A stretch of DNA of 64,000 nt from Marinobacter qingdaonensis (GCF_034555935.1 NZ_JAYDCJ010000003.1:2356001-2420000), one strand, 5' to 3'; positions 27,367 through 36,804 are shown, counted from the first letter of the stretch. Notes: a model not told the origin generated them from the letters alone. Program-made: numbers and translations.

Positions 27367-28953
27367 ATGGATAGACGCACACTGATCAAGGCACTGGCGC
27401 TCGGTGCTGGCGGGGTTTGGGCGCTGAAGATGGGTGCCGTTTCGGCGGCCCAAACAGATGGCCCGGCGGCGTCCCAAGGGCAAGCGTTCAGCCTTGATTG
27501 GCTGAAGGGCCAGGCGCGCTACCTGGCCCGGCAACCCTACGTCGCCCCGGGCGACACGCTGCCCGATGCCTTGCACGGACTCTCTTGGGACGAGTATCAG
27601 GGCATTCGCTTTCGGCCGGAGCGGGCGCTCTGGGCAGACCAGGACCTGGCGTTCCAGATCCAGCTGTTTCACCTGGGTTTGTATTTCCAGTCGCCGGTAC
27701 GCATCCACGAAGTGATTAATGGCCTGGCGCACCCGGTGGCCTATGACGCCGACATGTTTCAGCATGAGGGCAATCAGGCCCTGGGTGAGCTTCCGTCGGA
27801 TCTGGGGTTCGCCGGATTTCGCATCCATTACCACACCAACTTTCAGTTGGACCTGGCCGCCTTTCTTGGCGCCAGCTATTTTCGGGCGGTCGGCAAGGCC
27901 ATGCAGTTTGGGCTCTCAGCCCGCGGTCTAGCGGTCAATACAGCCGCGCCCGATGGCGAAGAGTTTCCCCGGTTTACCGCGTTCTGGCTGGAGCGTCCGG
28001 AACCCGGTGCCCACCAGCTTCGGGTCTGGGCCATGCTGGACTCGCCCAGTGTCGCCGGCGCCTATGCCTTCCTGCTTGAGCCCGGGCCGGTCTTTAGCAT
28101 GGACGTCGAGGTCGCCCTGTATCCACGCACCGAGCTGGACCGGATCGGGTTCGCACCACTTACCAGCATGTACCAGGTGGGCGAAAACAGCCGTCGGATA
28201 GCTTACGACTGGCGCCCGGAAATCCACGACTCGGACGGACTGCTGATGCACACGGGGGCGGGGCAATGGCTCTGGCGGCCCTTGGCCAATCCGGCGGCGC
28301 TTCGGTACAACAGTTTCCTGGACCGGGACCCGAAAGGCTTCGGCCTGTTGCAAAGAGACCGGTCGTTTGCGAACTACCAGGACGACGGCGTTTTCTACGA
28401 CCGCCGGCCAAGCCTCTGGATCGAGCCTCGCAGTGGTTGGGGTGCCGGGCGTGTGGAGCTGGTGGAGATTCCCACGGTCGATGAGACCTTTGACAATATC
28501 GTCGCCTACTGGAATCCGGACCAGATCCTGGTGCCGAACAGGGAATACCTGTTCGCCTACAGAATGAGCTGGGGTGAGGTGGAGCCCGAAGTGCAGTCCG
28601 GCCTGGCCAGCGTCCGGGCGACACGCACCGGGTTAGGGGGTGTTGTGGGGCAGCCGCGGGAGTATTTTTCCTGGCGGTTCGTGATCGATTTTCAGGGTGG
28701 CCTGTTAACAATGCTGGCCGAGGATGCCGAGGTGGTCCCCGACATCAAGGCCAGTCGCGGCCGGGTGGAGATTACCTCGGCGCGGCCGCTGGCGTCGATT
28801 CGGGGCTATCGGGCGATGTTCGACCTGGTGCCAGACGAGTCGGAAAGCCCCATAGATCTGTCACTGGTGCTCAGGCGGGGGACCCAGATTCTGACCGAGA
28901 CCTGGGTGTACCAGTACACCCCGCCGCCTCCGGCCGACCGGAAGTTGGTGTGA
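27367..28953 (+). CDS. opgD: Tat-exported periplasmic glucan protein OpgD
   Basis: OpgD is a paralogue of OpgG that adjusts linear OPG backbones in the periplasm. A twin-arginine leader (MDRRTLIKALALGAGG) distinguishes it from the Sec-exported OpgG upstream. The MdoG-type domain includes LSWDEYQGIRFRPERALW, FRAVGKAMQFGLSARGLAV and RPEIHDSDGLLMHTGAGQWLWRPLANP. Its 528 residues are normal. It follows opgH by 18 bases and ends the operon. Confidence 0.92.
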   Translation: MDRRTLIKALALGAGGVWALKMGAVSAAQTDGPAASQGQAFSLDWLKGQARYLARQPYVAPGDTLPDALHGLSWDEYQGIRFRPERALWADQDLAFQIQLFHLGLYFQSPVRIHEVINGLAHPVAYDADMFQHEGNQALGELPSDLGFAGFRIHYHTNFQLDLAAFLGASYFRAVGKAMQFGLSARGLAVNTAAPDGEEFPRFTAFWLERPEPGAHQLRVWAMLDSPSVAGAYAFLLEPGPVFSMDVEVALYPRTELDRIGFAPLTSMYQVGENSRRIAYDWRPEIHDSDGLLMHTGAGQWLWRPLANPAALRYNSFLDRDPKGFGLLQRDRSFANYQDDGVFYDRRPSLWIEPRSGWGAGRVELVEIPTVDETFDNIVAYWNPDQILVPNREYLFAYRMSWGEVEPEVQSGLASVRATRTGLGGVVGQPREYFSWRFVIDFQGGLLTMLAEDAEVVPDIKASRGRVEITSARPLASIRGYRAMFDLVPDESESPIDLSLVLRRGTQILTETWVYQYTPPPPADRKLV

Positions 28954-28965
28954 TCGGTCTGCGAA

Positions 28966-29059
28966 TGTTAACAATAGTCGGCCCGCTGCCACGCCGAATT
29001 GTTGACAATATCATCGCGCAGGCGTAGTTTTGCCTGAAATCGGCACTTATTGTTGACAA
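28966..29059. promoter_or_regulatory. Three TTGT-N2-ACAA-type operators before the GntR gene, with TTGACA promoter
   Basis: Near-identical palindromes occur at 28966-28975 (TGTTAACAAT), 28999-29008 (TTGTTGACAA) and 29050-29059 (TTGTTGACAA). Their centres are about 33 and 51 bases apart, close to three and five helical turns. The middle copy contains a perfect -35 box TTGACA (29002-29007) with a weak -10 (TAGTTT, 29025-29030) after 17 bases. The last copy abuts the start codon region. The layout suits autoregulation by the GntR protein. Confidence 0.6.
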
Positions 29060-29062
29060 AGC

Positions 29063-29743
29063 ATGCCCCTAGATAGTGAGAAAACCTACACCCGAGCAGA
29101 TGAGGCGTTTGATTGTCTGCAGACGGCCATCGTCAAAGGCGAACTGGCCCCAGGTGAGAAGATCGGCGAGCTGGAGCTCTGTTCACGCTTCAACCTGACG
29201 CGCGGGCCCCTGCGGGAGGCCCTGGGCCGACTCGAATCCCGGGGCCTGCTGGTTCGTCGCCCCCACGCCGGGGTGAAGGTGGTGTCAGTCAGCGCCACCG
29301 AACTGATCGAGCTGTACCGGATTCGGGAGGCGATGGAAGGGCTGGCGGCCCGTCAGGCCGCCGAGCGCATGACCGACCAGGAAATTGCCGACCTGAAGGC
29401 GACCCTGGACGTGCACGAGCGCATGATCGAGGAAGCCCAGGGGCAGGCCTATTATCAGGCCGAAGGGGACTACGATTTTCATCACCGGATTGCCACCGGT
29501 AGTCGCAATACCAAGCTCGCCCAGATGCTGCTGGGCGACCTCTACTACATGGTGCGCATGTACCGGTACCGTTTGAGCACCTCCACCGGACGCCCGCATC
29601 TGGCGCTCGGTGAGCATCGAAGAATTGTCGAGGCCATCGCCCAGCGTGACGGCGAACTGGCCGAATTTCTTATGAAGCGGCACATCAACGCCGCCCGCCG
29701 GAATATCGAAGAAAAGATCGAAGAAGGCGTTTTAACCATCTGA
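29063..29743 (+). CDS. GntR-family (FadR/FCD subgroup) regulator of the prp operon
   Basis: This 226-residue regulator has an N-terminal winged helix (FDCLQTAIVKGELAPGEKIGELELCSRFNLTRGPLREALGRLESRGLL) and a C-terminal all-helical FCD ligand domain (LYRIREAMEGLAARQAAERM to the HRRIVEAIAQRD helix). It lies 18 bases before prpB, as in many propionate operons where a GntR protein replaces sigma-54-dependent PrpR. The likely ligand is a methylcitrate-cycle intermediate. There is no strong ribosome site before the ATG, since the last operator occupies that position. Confidence 0.88.
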   Translation: MPLDSEKTYTRADEAFDCLQTAIVKGELAPGEKIGELELCSRFNLTRGPLREALGRLESRGLLVRRPHAGVKVVSVSATELIELYRIREAMEGLAARQAAERMTDQEIADLKATLDVHERMIEEAQGQAYYQAEGDYDFHHRIATGSRNTKLAQMLLGDLYYMVRMYRYRLSTSTGRPHLALGEHRRIVEAIAQRDGELAEFLMKRHINAARRNIEEKIEEGVLTI

Positions 29744-29761
29744 TAAAAGAGGAAAAGCATC

Positions 29762-30649
29762 ATGTCTAACAAGCTTTCCCCGGGCGCTCGTTTTCGCAAG
29801 GCCCTGAAAGACAATCATCCCCTGCAGATTGTGGGAACGGTCAACGCCTACGCCGCCATGATGGCTCAGAAGGTCGGCCACCAGGCCATTTACCTTTCCG
29901 GTGGCGGCGTCGCTAACGCCTCCTACGGTCTGCCGGATCTGGGTATGACGTCCATGAATGACGTGGTCGAGGACGTGCGCCGCATCACCGCGGCCTCGGA
30001 TCTGCCGCTGCTGGTGGACATTGACACCGGCTGGGGTGGTGCCTTCAACATCGCCCGGACCATCCGGGAAATGGAACGCGCTGGGGCGGCGGCTGTCCAT
30101 ATCGAGGATCAGGTGGCCCAGAAGCGTTGCGGGCATCGGCCGAACAAGGAAATCGTGTCCCAGGACGAGATGGTGGACCGGATCAAGGCGGCCGTGGACG
30201 CCCGGGAAGACGATGATTTCTTCATCATGGCCCGTACCGATGCCTTCCAGAAAGAGGGGCTGGAGGCTGCCATAGAGCGTGCCAAGGCCTGTATCGAAGC
30301 CGGTGCCGACGGTATCTTCGCCGAGGCGGTCACTGAGCTTGAGCACTACAAGGCGTTTTCCGAGGCGCTGGATGTGCCCATTCTCGCCAACATCACCGAA
30401 TTTGGTGCCACGCCGCTGTACAACCGTAAGGAACTGGGCGAGGCCGGCGCCGACATGGTGCTGTATCCGCTGAGTGCCTTCCGGGCCATGAACAAGGCGG
30501 CGCTGACTGTGTATCAGAACATCCTGGATAAGGGCGACCAGAAAGACGTGGTCGACCTGATGCAGACCCGGATGGAACTCTACGATTTCCTGAACTACCA
30601 CGATTTTGAGCAGAAGCTGGACCAACTCTTCCAGCAACAGAAAAACTAA
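29762..30649 (+). CDS. prpB: 2-Methylisocitrate lyase
   Basis: PrpB cleaves 2-methylisocitrate to pyruvate and succinate in the methylcitrate cycle for propionyl-CoA. The 295-residue protein belongs to the isocitrate lyase/PEP mutase superfamily. KRCGH carries the catalytic Cys, VDIDTGWGG the metal-binding Asp residues, and [12 protein letters not shown] is also conserved. The length is normal. It follows the GntR gene and precedes prpC by 45 bases. Confidence 0.96.
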   Translation: MSNKLSPGARFRKALKDNHPLQIVGTVNAYAAMMAQKVGHQAIYLSGGGVANASYGLPDLGMTSMNDVVEDVRRITAASDLPLLVDIDTGWGGAFNIARTIREMERAGAAAVHIEDQVAQKRCGHRPNKEIVSQDEMVDRIKAAVDAREDDDFFIMARTDAFQKEGLEAAIERAKACIEAGADGIFAEAVTELEHYKAFSEALDVPILANITEFGATPLYNRKELGEAGADMVLYPLSAFRAMNKAALTVYQNILDKGDQKDVVDLMQTRMELYDFLNYHDFEQKLDQLFQQQKN

Positions 30650-30694
30650 GCCGACACGTGACTGACGATCATCCTGAGATGAGGGGGAAGAATA

Positions 30695-31825
30695 ATGGCT
30701 GAAGGGAAAAAACTCGAAGGCGCCGGCCTGCGCGGTCAGGTGGCCGGTCAGACGGCATTGTGCACCGTGGGTAAATCCGGTGCGGGCCTGACCTACCGGG
30801 GCTACGAAATTGCCGATCTGGCGGAACACGCCCAGTTTGAAGAAATCGCCTACCTGCTGCTGCGGGGCAAACTGCCCAACCGCCAGGAGCTGGACGCCTA
30901 TAAGAAGAAGCTGCACAGCCTGCGCGGACTGCCCGCTGCCCTGAAAACCGTACTCGAGCAGATTCCCAAGGACGCCCACCCGATGGACGTCATGCGCACC
31001 GGCTGCTCCATGCTCGGCAACCTGGAGACCGAGTTGGATTTCAGCGAACAGGACGACAAGATCGACCGCATGCTGGCGGTGTTCCCGTCCATCATTACCT
31101 ACTGGTACCGCTTCGCCCACGAGGGCGTGCGCATCGAGACCGACAGCGATGTGGATTCCATCGGCGGCCACTTCCTCGAGCTTCTGCACGGCAAGAAGCC
31201 CAGTGAGCTGCACGAAAAGGTGATGAACGTGTCGCTGATCCTGTACGCGGAGCACGAGTTCAATGCCTCTACTTTCAACGCACGTGTCTGTGCCTCCACG
31301 TTGAGTGACATCCACAGTTGTGTCACCGGTGCCATCGGCACCCTGCGTGGCCCGCTGCATGGCGGCGCCAACGAGGCGGCCATGGAACTGATCCAGAAGT
31401 TCCAGACCCCGGACGAGGCTGAGGCTGGCCTGCTGGGTATGCTGGAGCGCAAGGAAAAGATCATGGGCTTTGGCCATGCCATCTATAAGGACAACGACCC
31501 GCGCAACGCCATCATCAAGCAGTGGTCGAAAAAGCTGGCGGACGAAGTCGGGGACACGGTGCTGTACCCGGTCTCCGTGCGCTGTGAGGAAGTTATGTGG
31601 CGGGAGAAGAAGCTGTTCTGTAACGCCGACTTCTTCCACGCCTCGGCCTACCACTTCATGGGCATCCCGACCGAGCTGTTTACCCCAATCTTCGTGATGT
31701 CGCGGGTCTCCGGCTGGACCGCCCACGTGAAGGAACAGCGGGAAAACAACCGCATTATCCGCCCGAGCGCCGACTACACCGGCCCGGCGGACGCGAAGTG
31801 GGTGCCCATCGACGAGCGCCCCTAA
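30695..31825 (+). CDS. prpC: 2-Methylcitrate synthase
   Basis: PrpC condenses propionyl-CoA with oxaloacetate to 2-methylcitrate. The 376-residue citrate-synthase fold includes LTYRGYEIADLAEHAQFEE at the start, GPLHGGANEAAME around the first catalytic His, MGFGHAIYKDNDPR with the second, and a catalytic Asp region near NADFFHASAYHFMGIP. Length and operon place fit PrpC rather than GltA. A strong ribosome site (AGGGGGAAG) precedes the ATG. Confidence 0.95.
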   Translation: MAEGKKLEGAGLRGQVAGQTALCTVGKSGAGLTYRGYEIADLAEHAQFEEIAYLLLRGKLPNRQELDAYKKKLHSLRGLPAALKTVLEQIPKDAHPMDVMRTGCSMLGNLETELDFSEQDDKIDRMLAVFPSIITYWYRFAHEGVRIETDSDVDSIGGHFLELLHGKKPSELHEKVMNVSLILYAEHEFNASTFNARVCASTLSDIHSCVTGAIGTLRGPLHGGANEAAMELIQKFQTPDEAEAGLLGMLERKEKIMGFGHAIYKDNDPRNAIIKQWSKKLADEVGDTVLYPVSVRCEEVMWREKKLFCNADFFHASAYHFMGIPTELFTPIFVMSRVSGWTAHVKEQRENNRIIRPSADYTGPADAKWVPIDERP

Positions 31826-31832
31826 GCCTGAC

Positions 31833-31861
31833 AGCCCCCGGAGCCCAATGGCCCGGGGGCT
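31833..31861 (+). terminator. Strong stem-loop between prpC and acnD
   Basis: AGCCCCCGG (31833-31841) and CCGGGGGCT (31853-31861) form a perfect 9-bp stem with an 11-base loop. No T-run follows, so it may act as an mRNA-processing or partial attenuation site within the operon, not a full terminator. Confidence 0.55.
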
Positions 31862-31904
31862 GGTTTCGTCTACCTCTTCGCTTTCCTGATACGAGTCTTT
31901 CCCC

Positions 31905-34502
31905 ATGAATACTGAATACCGCAAATCGCTCCCGGGTACTGACCTGGACTACTTCGATACCCGCCAGGCTGTCGAAGACATCCAGCCCGGCGCCTACGAC
32001 AAGCTTCCGTATACCTCCCGCATCCTGGCCGAGCAGTTGGTGCGCCGCTGTGATCCGGCCGCGTTGACCGATTCGCTGAAGCAGCTGATCGAACGCAAAC
32101 GCGACCTGGATTTTCCCTGGTACCCGGCCCGGGTGGTGTGCCACGACATTCTCGGCCAGACCGCCCTGGTGGACCTGGCCGGTCTGCGCGATGCCATTGC
32201 CGAGAAGGGCGGTGATCCGGCCAAGGTGAACCCGGTGGTGCCGACCCAGCTGATTGTTGATCACTCGCTGGCGGTGGAGCACGCGGGCTTTGAGAAGGAC
32301 GCCTTCGAGAAAAACCGGGCGGTGGAAGACCGCCGCAACGACGACCGCTTCCACTTCATCAACTGGACCAAGACCGCGTTCAAGAACGTCGACGTGATTC
32401 CGCCGGGCAACGGCATCATGCACCAGATCAACCTGGAGAAGATGTCCCCGGTGGTCCAATCCCGCGACGGCGTGGCCTTCCCGGACACCTGTGTCGGCAC
32501 CGACAGCCACACCCCGATGGTGGATGCCCTGGGGGTTATCTCCGTGGGCGTGGGTGGTCTGGAAGCCGAGAGCGTGATGCTGGGCCGGGCCTCCATGATG
32601 CGCCTGCCGGACATCGTTGGCGTGGAACTCACCGGCAAATTGCGCCCGGGCATCACCGGCACTGACATGGTGCTGGCGCTGACCGAGTTTCTGCGCAAAG
32701 AGCGGGTTGTAGGGGCCTACCTGGAGTTTTACGGAGAGGGCGCCGACAGCCTGACCGTGGGCGACCGGGCCACCATCTCCAACATGACCCCGGAGTACGG
32801 CGCCACTGCCGCCATGTTCTACATCGACGGCCAGACCATCGATTATCTGAAGCTCACCGGCCGTGAAGACGACCAGGTGGCGCTGGTGGAGAATTACGCC
32901 AAGCACACCGGCCTGTGGGCCGACAGCCTGAAGACTGCCGAATACGAGCGGGTACTGAAGTTTGACCTGTCGAAGGTTGAACGGACACTGGCCGGCCCCT
33001 CCAACCCGCACGCGCACCTGCCGACCTCTGAGCTGGCCAAGCGTGGCATTGCCGGTGAGTGGGAACAGGAAGAGGGCAAGATGCCGGATGGCGCGGTGAT
33101 CATCGCCGCCATTACCAGCTGCACCAATACGTCCAACCCGCGCAACATGGTGGCGGCCGGCCTGATTGCCCGCAACGCCAACAAGCTGGGCCTGACCCGC
33201 AAGCCCTGGGTGAAATCCTCGCTGGCGCCGGGTTCCAAGACGGTGAAGATGTATCTGGAAGAGGCCGACCTGTTGCCGGAACTGGAGCAACTGGGCTTCG
33301 GCGTGGTCGCCTTTGCCTGCACCACCTGTAACGGCATGAGCGGTGCGCTGGATCCCAAGATCCAGCAGGAAATCATCGACCGCGACCTGTACTCAACGGC
33401 GGTGCTGTCCGGTAACCGCAACTTCGATGGCCGCATCCACCCGTACGCCAAGCAGGCCTTCCTGGCCTCGCCGCCGCTCGTAGTGGCTTACGCCATTGCC
33501 GGCACCATCCGTTTCGACATCGAGAAGGACGTGCTGGGTCACGATCCGCAGGGCAATCCGGTCACGCTCAAGGACATCTGGCCGAGCGACGAGGAAATCG
33601 ACGCCATCGTGAAATCCAGTGTGAAGCCGGAGCAGTTCCGTAGCACCTACATCCCGATGTTCGACATCACCCGCGATGCCCACGCCAACACCAACCCGAA
33701 CTACGAGTGGCGTCCCCAGAGCACCTACATTCGCCGCCCGCCGTACTGGGAAGGTGCCCTGGCTGGTGAGAAGACGCTAAAGGGCATGCGTCCGCTGGCG
33801 ATCCTGCCGGACAACATCACCACCGATCACCTGTCGCCGTCCAATGCCATCCTGGCCAGCAGTGCCGCCGGTGAATACCTGGCGAAAATGGGCCTGCCGG
33901 AGGAGGACTTCAACTCCTACGCGACCCATCGGGGCGATCACCTGACGGCCCAGCGTGCCACCTTCGCCAACCCCAAGCTGTTCAATGAAATGGTGCGGGA
34001 CGAGAACGGCAACGTGAAGCAGGGTTCGCTGGCGCGGATCGAGCCGGAGGGCAAGGTCACCCGCATGTGGGAAGCGATTGAAACCTACATGGACCGCAAG
34101 CAGCCGCTGATCATCATCGCCGGTGCCGACTACGGTCAGGGTTCATCCCGGGACTGGGCGGCTAAAGGCGTGGCCCTGGCGGGTGTCGAGGCCATCGTGG
34201 CCGAGGGCTTCGAGCGCATTCACCGCACCAACCTGGTGGGCATGGGCGTGATGCCGCTGCAATTCCAAGAGGGCACCACGCGGGAGACCCTGGCCCTGGA
34301 TGGCACCGAGACCTACGATGTGGAAGGTACGCCGGCGCCCCGCGCTGAGCTGACCCTGGTGATCCATCGCAAGAACGGCAGCACCGAGCACGTACCGGTG
34401 ATTTGTCGTCTGGATACCGCTGAGGAGGTGTCGATCTACTCCGCTGGCGGTGTGCTGCAGCGTTTTGCCCAGGATTTCCTGGAGGCGGAGGGCGCCGCAT
34501 GA
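31905..34502 (+). CDS. acnD: Fe/S-dependent 2-methylcitrate dehydratase AcnD
   Basis: AcnD dehydrates 2-methylcitrate to 2-methyl-aconitate and works with the isomerase PrpF in place of PrpD. The 865-residue protein is aconitase A-like. [4Fe-4S] ligands lie in SCTNTSNPRN and CTTCNGMSG. DSHTPMVDALGV and the swivel-domain GADYGQGSSRDWAAKG are also seen. It shares an ATGA stop-start overlap with prpF, which confirms pairing with the AcnD-PrpF branch. Confidence 0.96.
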   Translation: MNTEYRKSLPGTDLDYFDTRQAVEDIQPGAYDKLPYTSRILAEQLVRRCDPAALTDSLKQLIERKRDLDFPWYPARVVCHDILGQTALVDLAGLRDAIAEKGGDPAKVNPVVPTQLIVDHSLAVEHAGFEKDAFEKNRAVEDRRNDDRFHFINWTKTAFKNVDVIPPGNGIMHQINLEKMSPVVQSRDGVAFPDTCVGTDSHTPMVDALGVISVGVGGLEAESVMLGRASMMRLPDIVGVELTGKLRPGITGTDMVLALTEFLRKERVVGAYLEFYGEGADSLTVGDRATISNMTPEYGATAAMFYIDGQTIDYLKLTGREDDQVALVENYAKHTGLWADSLKTAEYERVLKFDLSKVERTLAGPSNPHAHLPTSELAKRGIAGEWEQEEGKMPDGAVIIAAITSCTNTSNPRNMVAAGLIARNANKLGLTRKPWVKSSLAPGSKTVKMYLEEADLLPELEQLGFGVVAFACTTCNGMSGALDPKIQQEIIDRDLYSTAVLSGNRNFDGRIHPYAKQAFLASPPLVVAYAIAGTIRFDIEKDVLGHDPQGNPVTLKDIWPSDEEIDAIVKSSVKPEQFRSTYIPMFDITRDAHANTNPNYEWRPQSTYIRRPPYWEGALAGEKTLKGMRPLAILPDNITTDHLSPSNAILASSAAGEYLAKMGLPEEDFNSYATHRGDHLTAQRATFANPKLFNEMVRDENGNVKQGSLARIEPEGKVTRMWEAIETYMDRKQPLIIIAGADYGQGSSRDWAAKGVALAGVEAIVAEGFERIHRTNLVGMGVMPLQFQEGTTRETLALDGTETYDVEGTPAPRAELTLVIHRKNGSTEHVPVICRLDTAEEVSIYSAGGVLQRFAQDFLEAEGAA

Positions 34503-35677
34503 GCCATCCCGCGCAAGTAAAGATTCCCGCCACGTACATGCGTGGCGGCACCAGCAAGGGGGTGTTTTTCCGGCTGCAGGACCTGCCGGCATCGGCCCAG
34601 GTTCCGGGCGAAGCCCGTGACCGGTTGCTGCTGCGTGTGATCGGCAGCCCGGACCCCTATCAAAAGCAGACCGACGGCATGGGTGGCGCTACCTCCAGCA
34701 CCAGCAAGACCGTCATCCTGGCGGAGCCGACCGTGCCCGATCACGATGTCGACTATCTGTTTGGGCAGGTGTCCATCGACAAGCCCTTTGTGGACTGGAG
34801 CGGCAACTGCGGCAACCTGACGGCCGCCGTGGGTGCCTTTGCCATCAACGGTGGCTTTGTGTCGCCGGAGCGGATTCCGGACAACGGCATCTGTACCGTG
34901 CGGATCTGGCAGGCCAATATCCGCAAGACCATCATCGCCCAGGTACCGATCACCAACGGCGAAGTGCAGGAGACCGGCGACTTCGAGCTCGATGGTGTGA
35001 CCTTCCCGGCCGCCGAGGTTCAGGTGGAATTCATGGATCCGGCGGATGGCGAAGGCGCCATGTTCCCCACCGGCAATGTCCAGGACGACCTGGACGTGCC
35101 GGGCCTGGGTAGCCTTCGGGCGACCATGATCAACGCCGGCATTCCGACCATCTTTGTGGACGCCGAGGCCATCGGCTACACCGGTACCGAACTGCAGGAT
35201 GACATCAACGGCAACCCCGACGCCCTGGCCATGTTTGAAACCATCCGCGCCCACGGCGCCGTCCGCATGGGGCTGATCAATCACGTCGACGAGGCGGCCG
35301 GTCGCCAGCACACGCCCAAGGTGGCCTTTGTCGCGCCACCGGCGGATTACGTGGCGTCCAGTGGCAAGTCGATCGGGGCCGGGGACATTGATCTGCTAGT
35401 GCGGGCGATGTCCATGGGCAAATTGCATCACGCCATGATGGGCACAGCCGCGGTGGCCATTGCCACGGCCGCGGCCATTCCCGGAACCCTGGTGAACCAA
35501 GCCGCCGGCGGTGGCGACCGGTCGGCAGTGACCTTTGGCCACCCATCCGGCACGCTTCGTGTCGGGGCGGAAGCTCGGGAGGTTGACGGCGACTGGACCG
35601 CCACCAAGGCGGTGATGAGTCGCAGCGCCCGGATCTTGATGGAAGGCTGGGTCCGGGTGCCGGGCGGGTCTTTCTAG
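34499..35677 (+). CDS. prpF: 2-Methylaconitate isomerase PrpF
   Basis: PrpF isomerises trans- to cis-2-methylaconitate after AcnD. The 392-residue protein has the diaminopimelate-epimerase-like fold of the family, with start IPATYMRGGTSKGVFF, GGATSSTSKTVI, VDWSGNCGNLT (catalytic Cys) and HPSGTLRVGAE. The ATG overlaps the acnD stop by four bases. It is the last gene of the gntR-prpBC-acnD-prpF transcript and is followed by hairpins. Confidence 0.96.
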   Translation: MSHPAQVKIPATYMRGGTSKGVFFRLQDLPASAQVPGEARDRLLLRVIGSPDPYQKQTDGMGGATSSTSKTVILAEPTVPDHDVDYLFGQVSIDKPFVDWSGNCGNLTAAVGAFAINGGFVSPERIPDNGICTVRIWQANIRKTIIAQVPITNGEVQETGDFELDGVTFPAAEVQVEFMDPADGEGAMFPTGNVQDDLDVPGLGSLRATMINAGIPTIFVDAEAIGYTGTELQDDINGNPDALAMFETIRAHGAVRMGLINHVDEAAGRQHTPKVAFVAPPADYVASSGKSIGAGDIDLLVRAMSMGKLHHAMMGTAAVAIATAAAIPGTLVNQAAGGGDRSAVTFGHPSGTLRVGAEAREVDGDWTATKAVMSRSARILMEGWVRVPGGSF

Positions 35678-35684
35678 GGTCGAC

Positions 35685-35709
35685 GTGGGGCTGTTGTCTG
35701 ACGCCCCAC
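35685..35709 (+). terminator. Stem-loop after prpF
   Basis: GTGGGGC (35685-35691) and GCCCCAC (35703-35709) enclose an 11-base loop just after the prpF stop. A T-run is lacking, so termination probably depends on this together with the larger hairpin that follows. Confidence 0.55.
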
Positions 35710-35710
35710 A

Positions 35711-35749
35711 AAGAAAACGGTGGCATCCGCGGGCGCGGATGTCACCGTT
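35711..35749 (-). terminator. Terminator of the PEP-CTERM gene (and backstop for prpF)
   Basis: A 15-bp stem, 35716-35730 with 35735-35749 (one G-T pair), closes a GGGC loop. Read on the reverse strand it is followed by TTTTCTTT, fitting a rho-independent terminator for the reverse-strand PEP-CTERM gene. Confidence 0.8.
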
Positions 35750-35767
35750 AAATCAGTTGTCTGCAAG

Positions 35768-36508
35768 TCAATGCCAGCGTTTCTTGAGCGCCCTTCTTGA
35801 GAACAGGCCCAGCAAACTCAAGGCCACCAGGGCCAGCGAGGAGGGCTCTGGCACTTCCAGAACTTTGGATCGGATAATACCCGACAACAGTGAGGTGTTG
35901 GTGGCCCGTTCCTTGGTCCAGAGTTCTTCCGTCAATTCACCGTCGTGGAAGAAACCGGTGATGTCCAGGTAGTACTCATGGTTCCCCACAGTGTAGGCCG
36001 TCGAGTTGGTCCTGCTCAGAGAAAACATCACCCGATCAGCACAACCATTGTGATTAATTGAGGTGCTTCTCGACTCTCCGTTGGCACAGTAAGTCCCGGC
36101 TGCCGGGGTATTCACTGTTTCCCAATGGTCAAATTGGAACACCGATTCCAGGAGCTGTGCCACACCATTCACCTTGATCATTGTGCTGACAATGAGCTCC
36201 GCACTGGTAAGCGATGCCCCGCCAATTGGGTGGTTATAGTGTGTAAAGGCTCCCAGAACGAATTGTTCACCCTCATTTACGAAAAAGGAGGGAGATGCGC
36301 TTCCTTGGAAGTTGTAACCGCTCTGCCAATTTGGGTGCGCGTTGCCCCACTTGAGTGTGTTGGTGCCTTCCCCGGTAAGAGATGAGGCAGGCGCTCCGGT
36401 GTTCATCCATGAGCCGGTGACATCCGCAATTTCTAAGGGAGAGGCCACTGCTAGCCCGGTAAACAATGCAGAACTACAAAGAATCAGTTTCAGGCCAGTA
36501 TGTTTCAT
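35768..36508 (-). CDS. THxN-type PEP-CTERM sorted secreted protein
   Basis: This 246-residue exported protein has a Sec signal (about 1-22) and ends in a PEP-CTERM tail: VPEPSSL, a short membrane helix and the basic RRALKKRW. Exosortase XrtA recognises such tails. The motif THYN in LGAFTHYNHPIGG places it in the THxN group of PEP-CTERM proteins. The single Cys pair (CANG, NGCAD) could form a disulfide. The ATG at 36508 has GGAAGC upstream; a longer frame start lacks support. A sigma-54-type promoter precedes it. It lies alone between prpF and prpD on the opposite strand. It is probably a matrix protein of the EPS produced by the adjacent locus. Confidence 0.85.
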   Translation of the reverse strand: MKHTGLKLILCSSALFTGLAVASPLEIADVTGSWMNTGAPASSLTGEGTNTLKWGNAHPNWQSGYNFQGSASPSFFVNEGEQFVLGAFTHYNHPIGGASLTSAELIVSTMIKVNGVAQLLESVFQFDHWETVNTPAAGTYCANGESRSTSINHNGCADRVMFSLSRTNSTAYTVGNHEYYLDITGFFHDGELTEELWTKERATNTSLLSGIIRSKVLEVPEPSSLALVALSLLGLFSRRALKKRWH

Positions 36509-36577
36509 GATTTTGCTTCCATTCCGTGTGTAGGGCACTTGTTAAGTCTGGATTTACCGCTACCTGACGCCAATAAC

Positions 36578-36592
36578 GCAAAGGTGATGCCA
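36578..36592 (-). promoter_or_regulatory. Sigma-54 (-24/-12) promoter of the PEP-CTERM gene
   Basis: On the reverse strand TGGCATCACCTTTGC matches the sigma-54 consensus TGGCAC-N5-TTGC with the correct GG-N10-GC spacing. It lies about 70 bases before the ATG of the PEP-CTERM gene. PEP-CTERM genes are known to be controlled by RpoN with the PrsK/PrsR two-component pair in floc-forming bacteria. Confidence 0.75.
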
Positions 36593-36804
36593 TTCCGAGC
36601 TAACTAATAAGCAAAACAATGAGGTGAGAGACGGACGCTCCCGCGCAATCTGGGGCAATACTTGGGGAAGTGTAAAAAAACGTGACAGCTGAACAGCAAG
36701 GATTCCGCGACCGAAACGTCTACATTCTTGGAGGAAGGACATGAACGGTGGGGCTCGTGAGCTAGGCTTGAATAGGCTGAAACAACGACGAGGGAACTTC
36801 CAAC

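Noticed and set aside
29732..31924. A 730-codon open frame on the reverse strand opposite prpB and prpC
   Set aside because: It is antisense to two certain genes, is rich in Gly, His, Val and Gln as expected of a codon-bias shadow, and has no recognisable domain or ribosome site.
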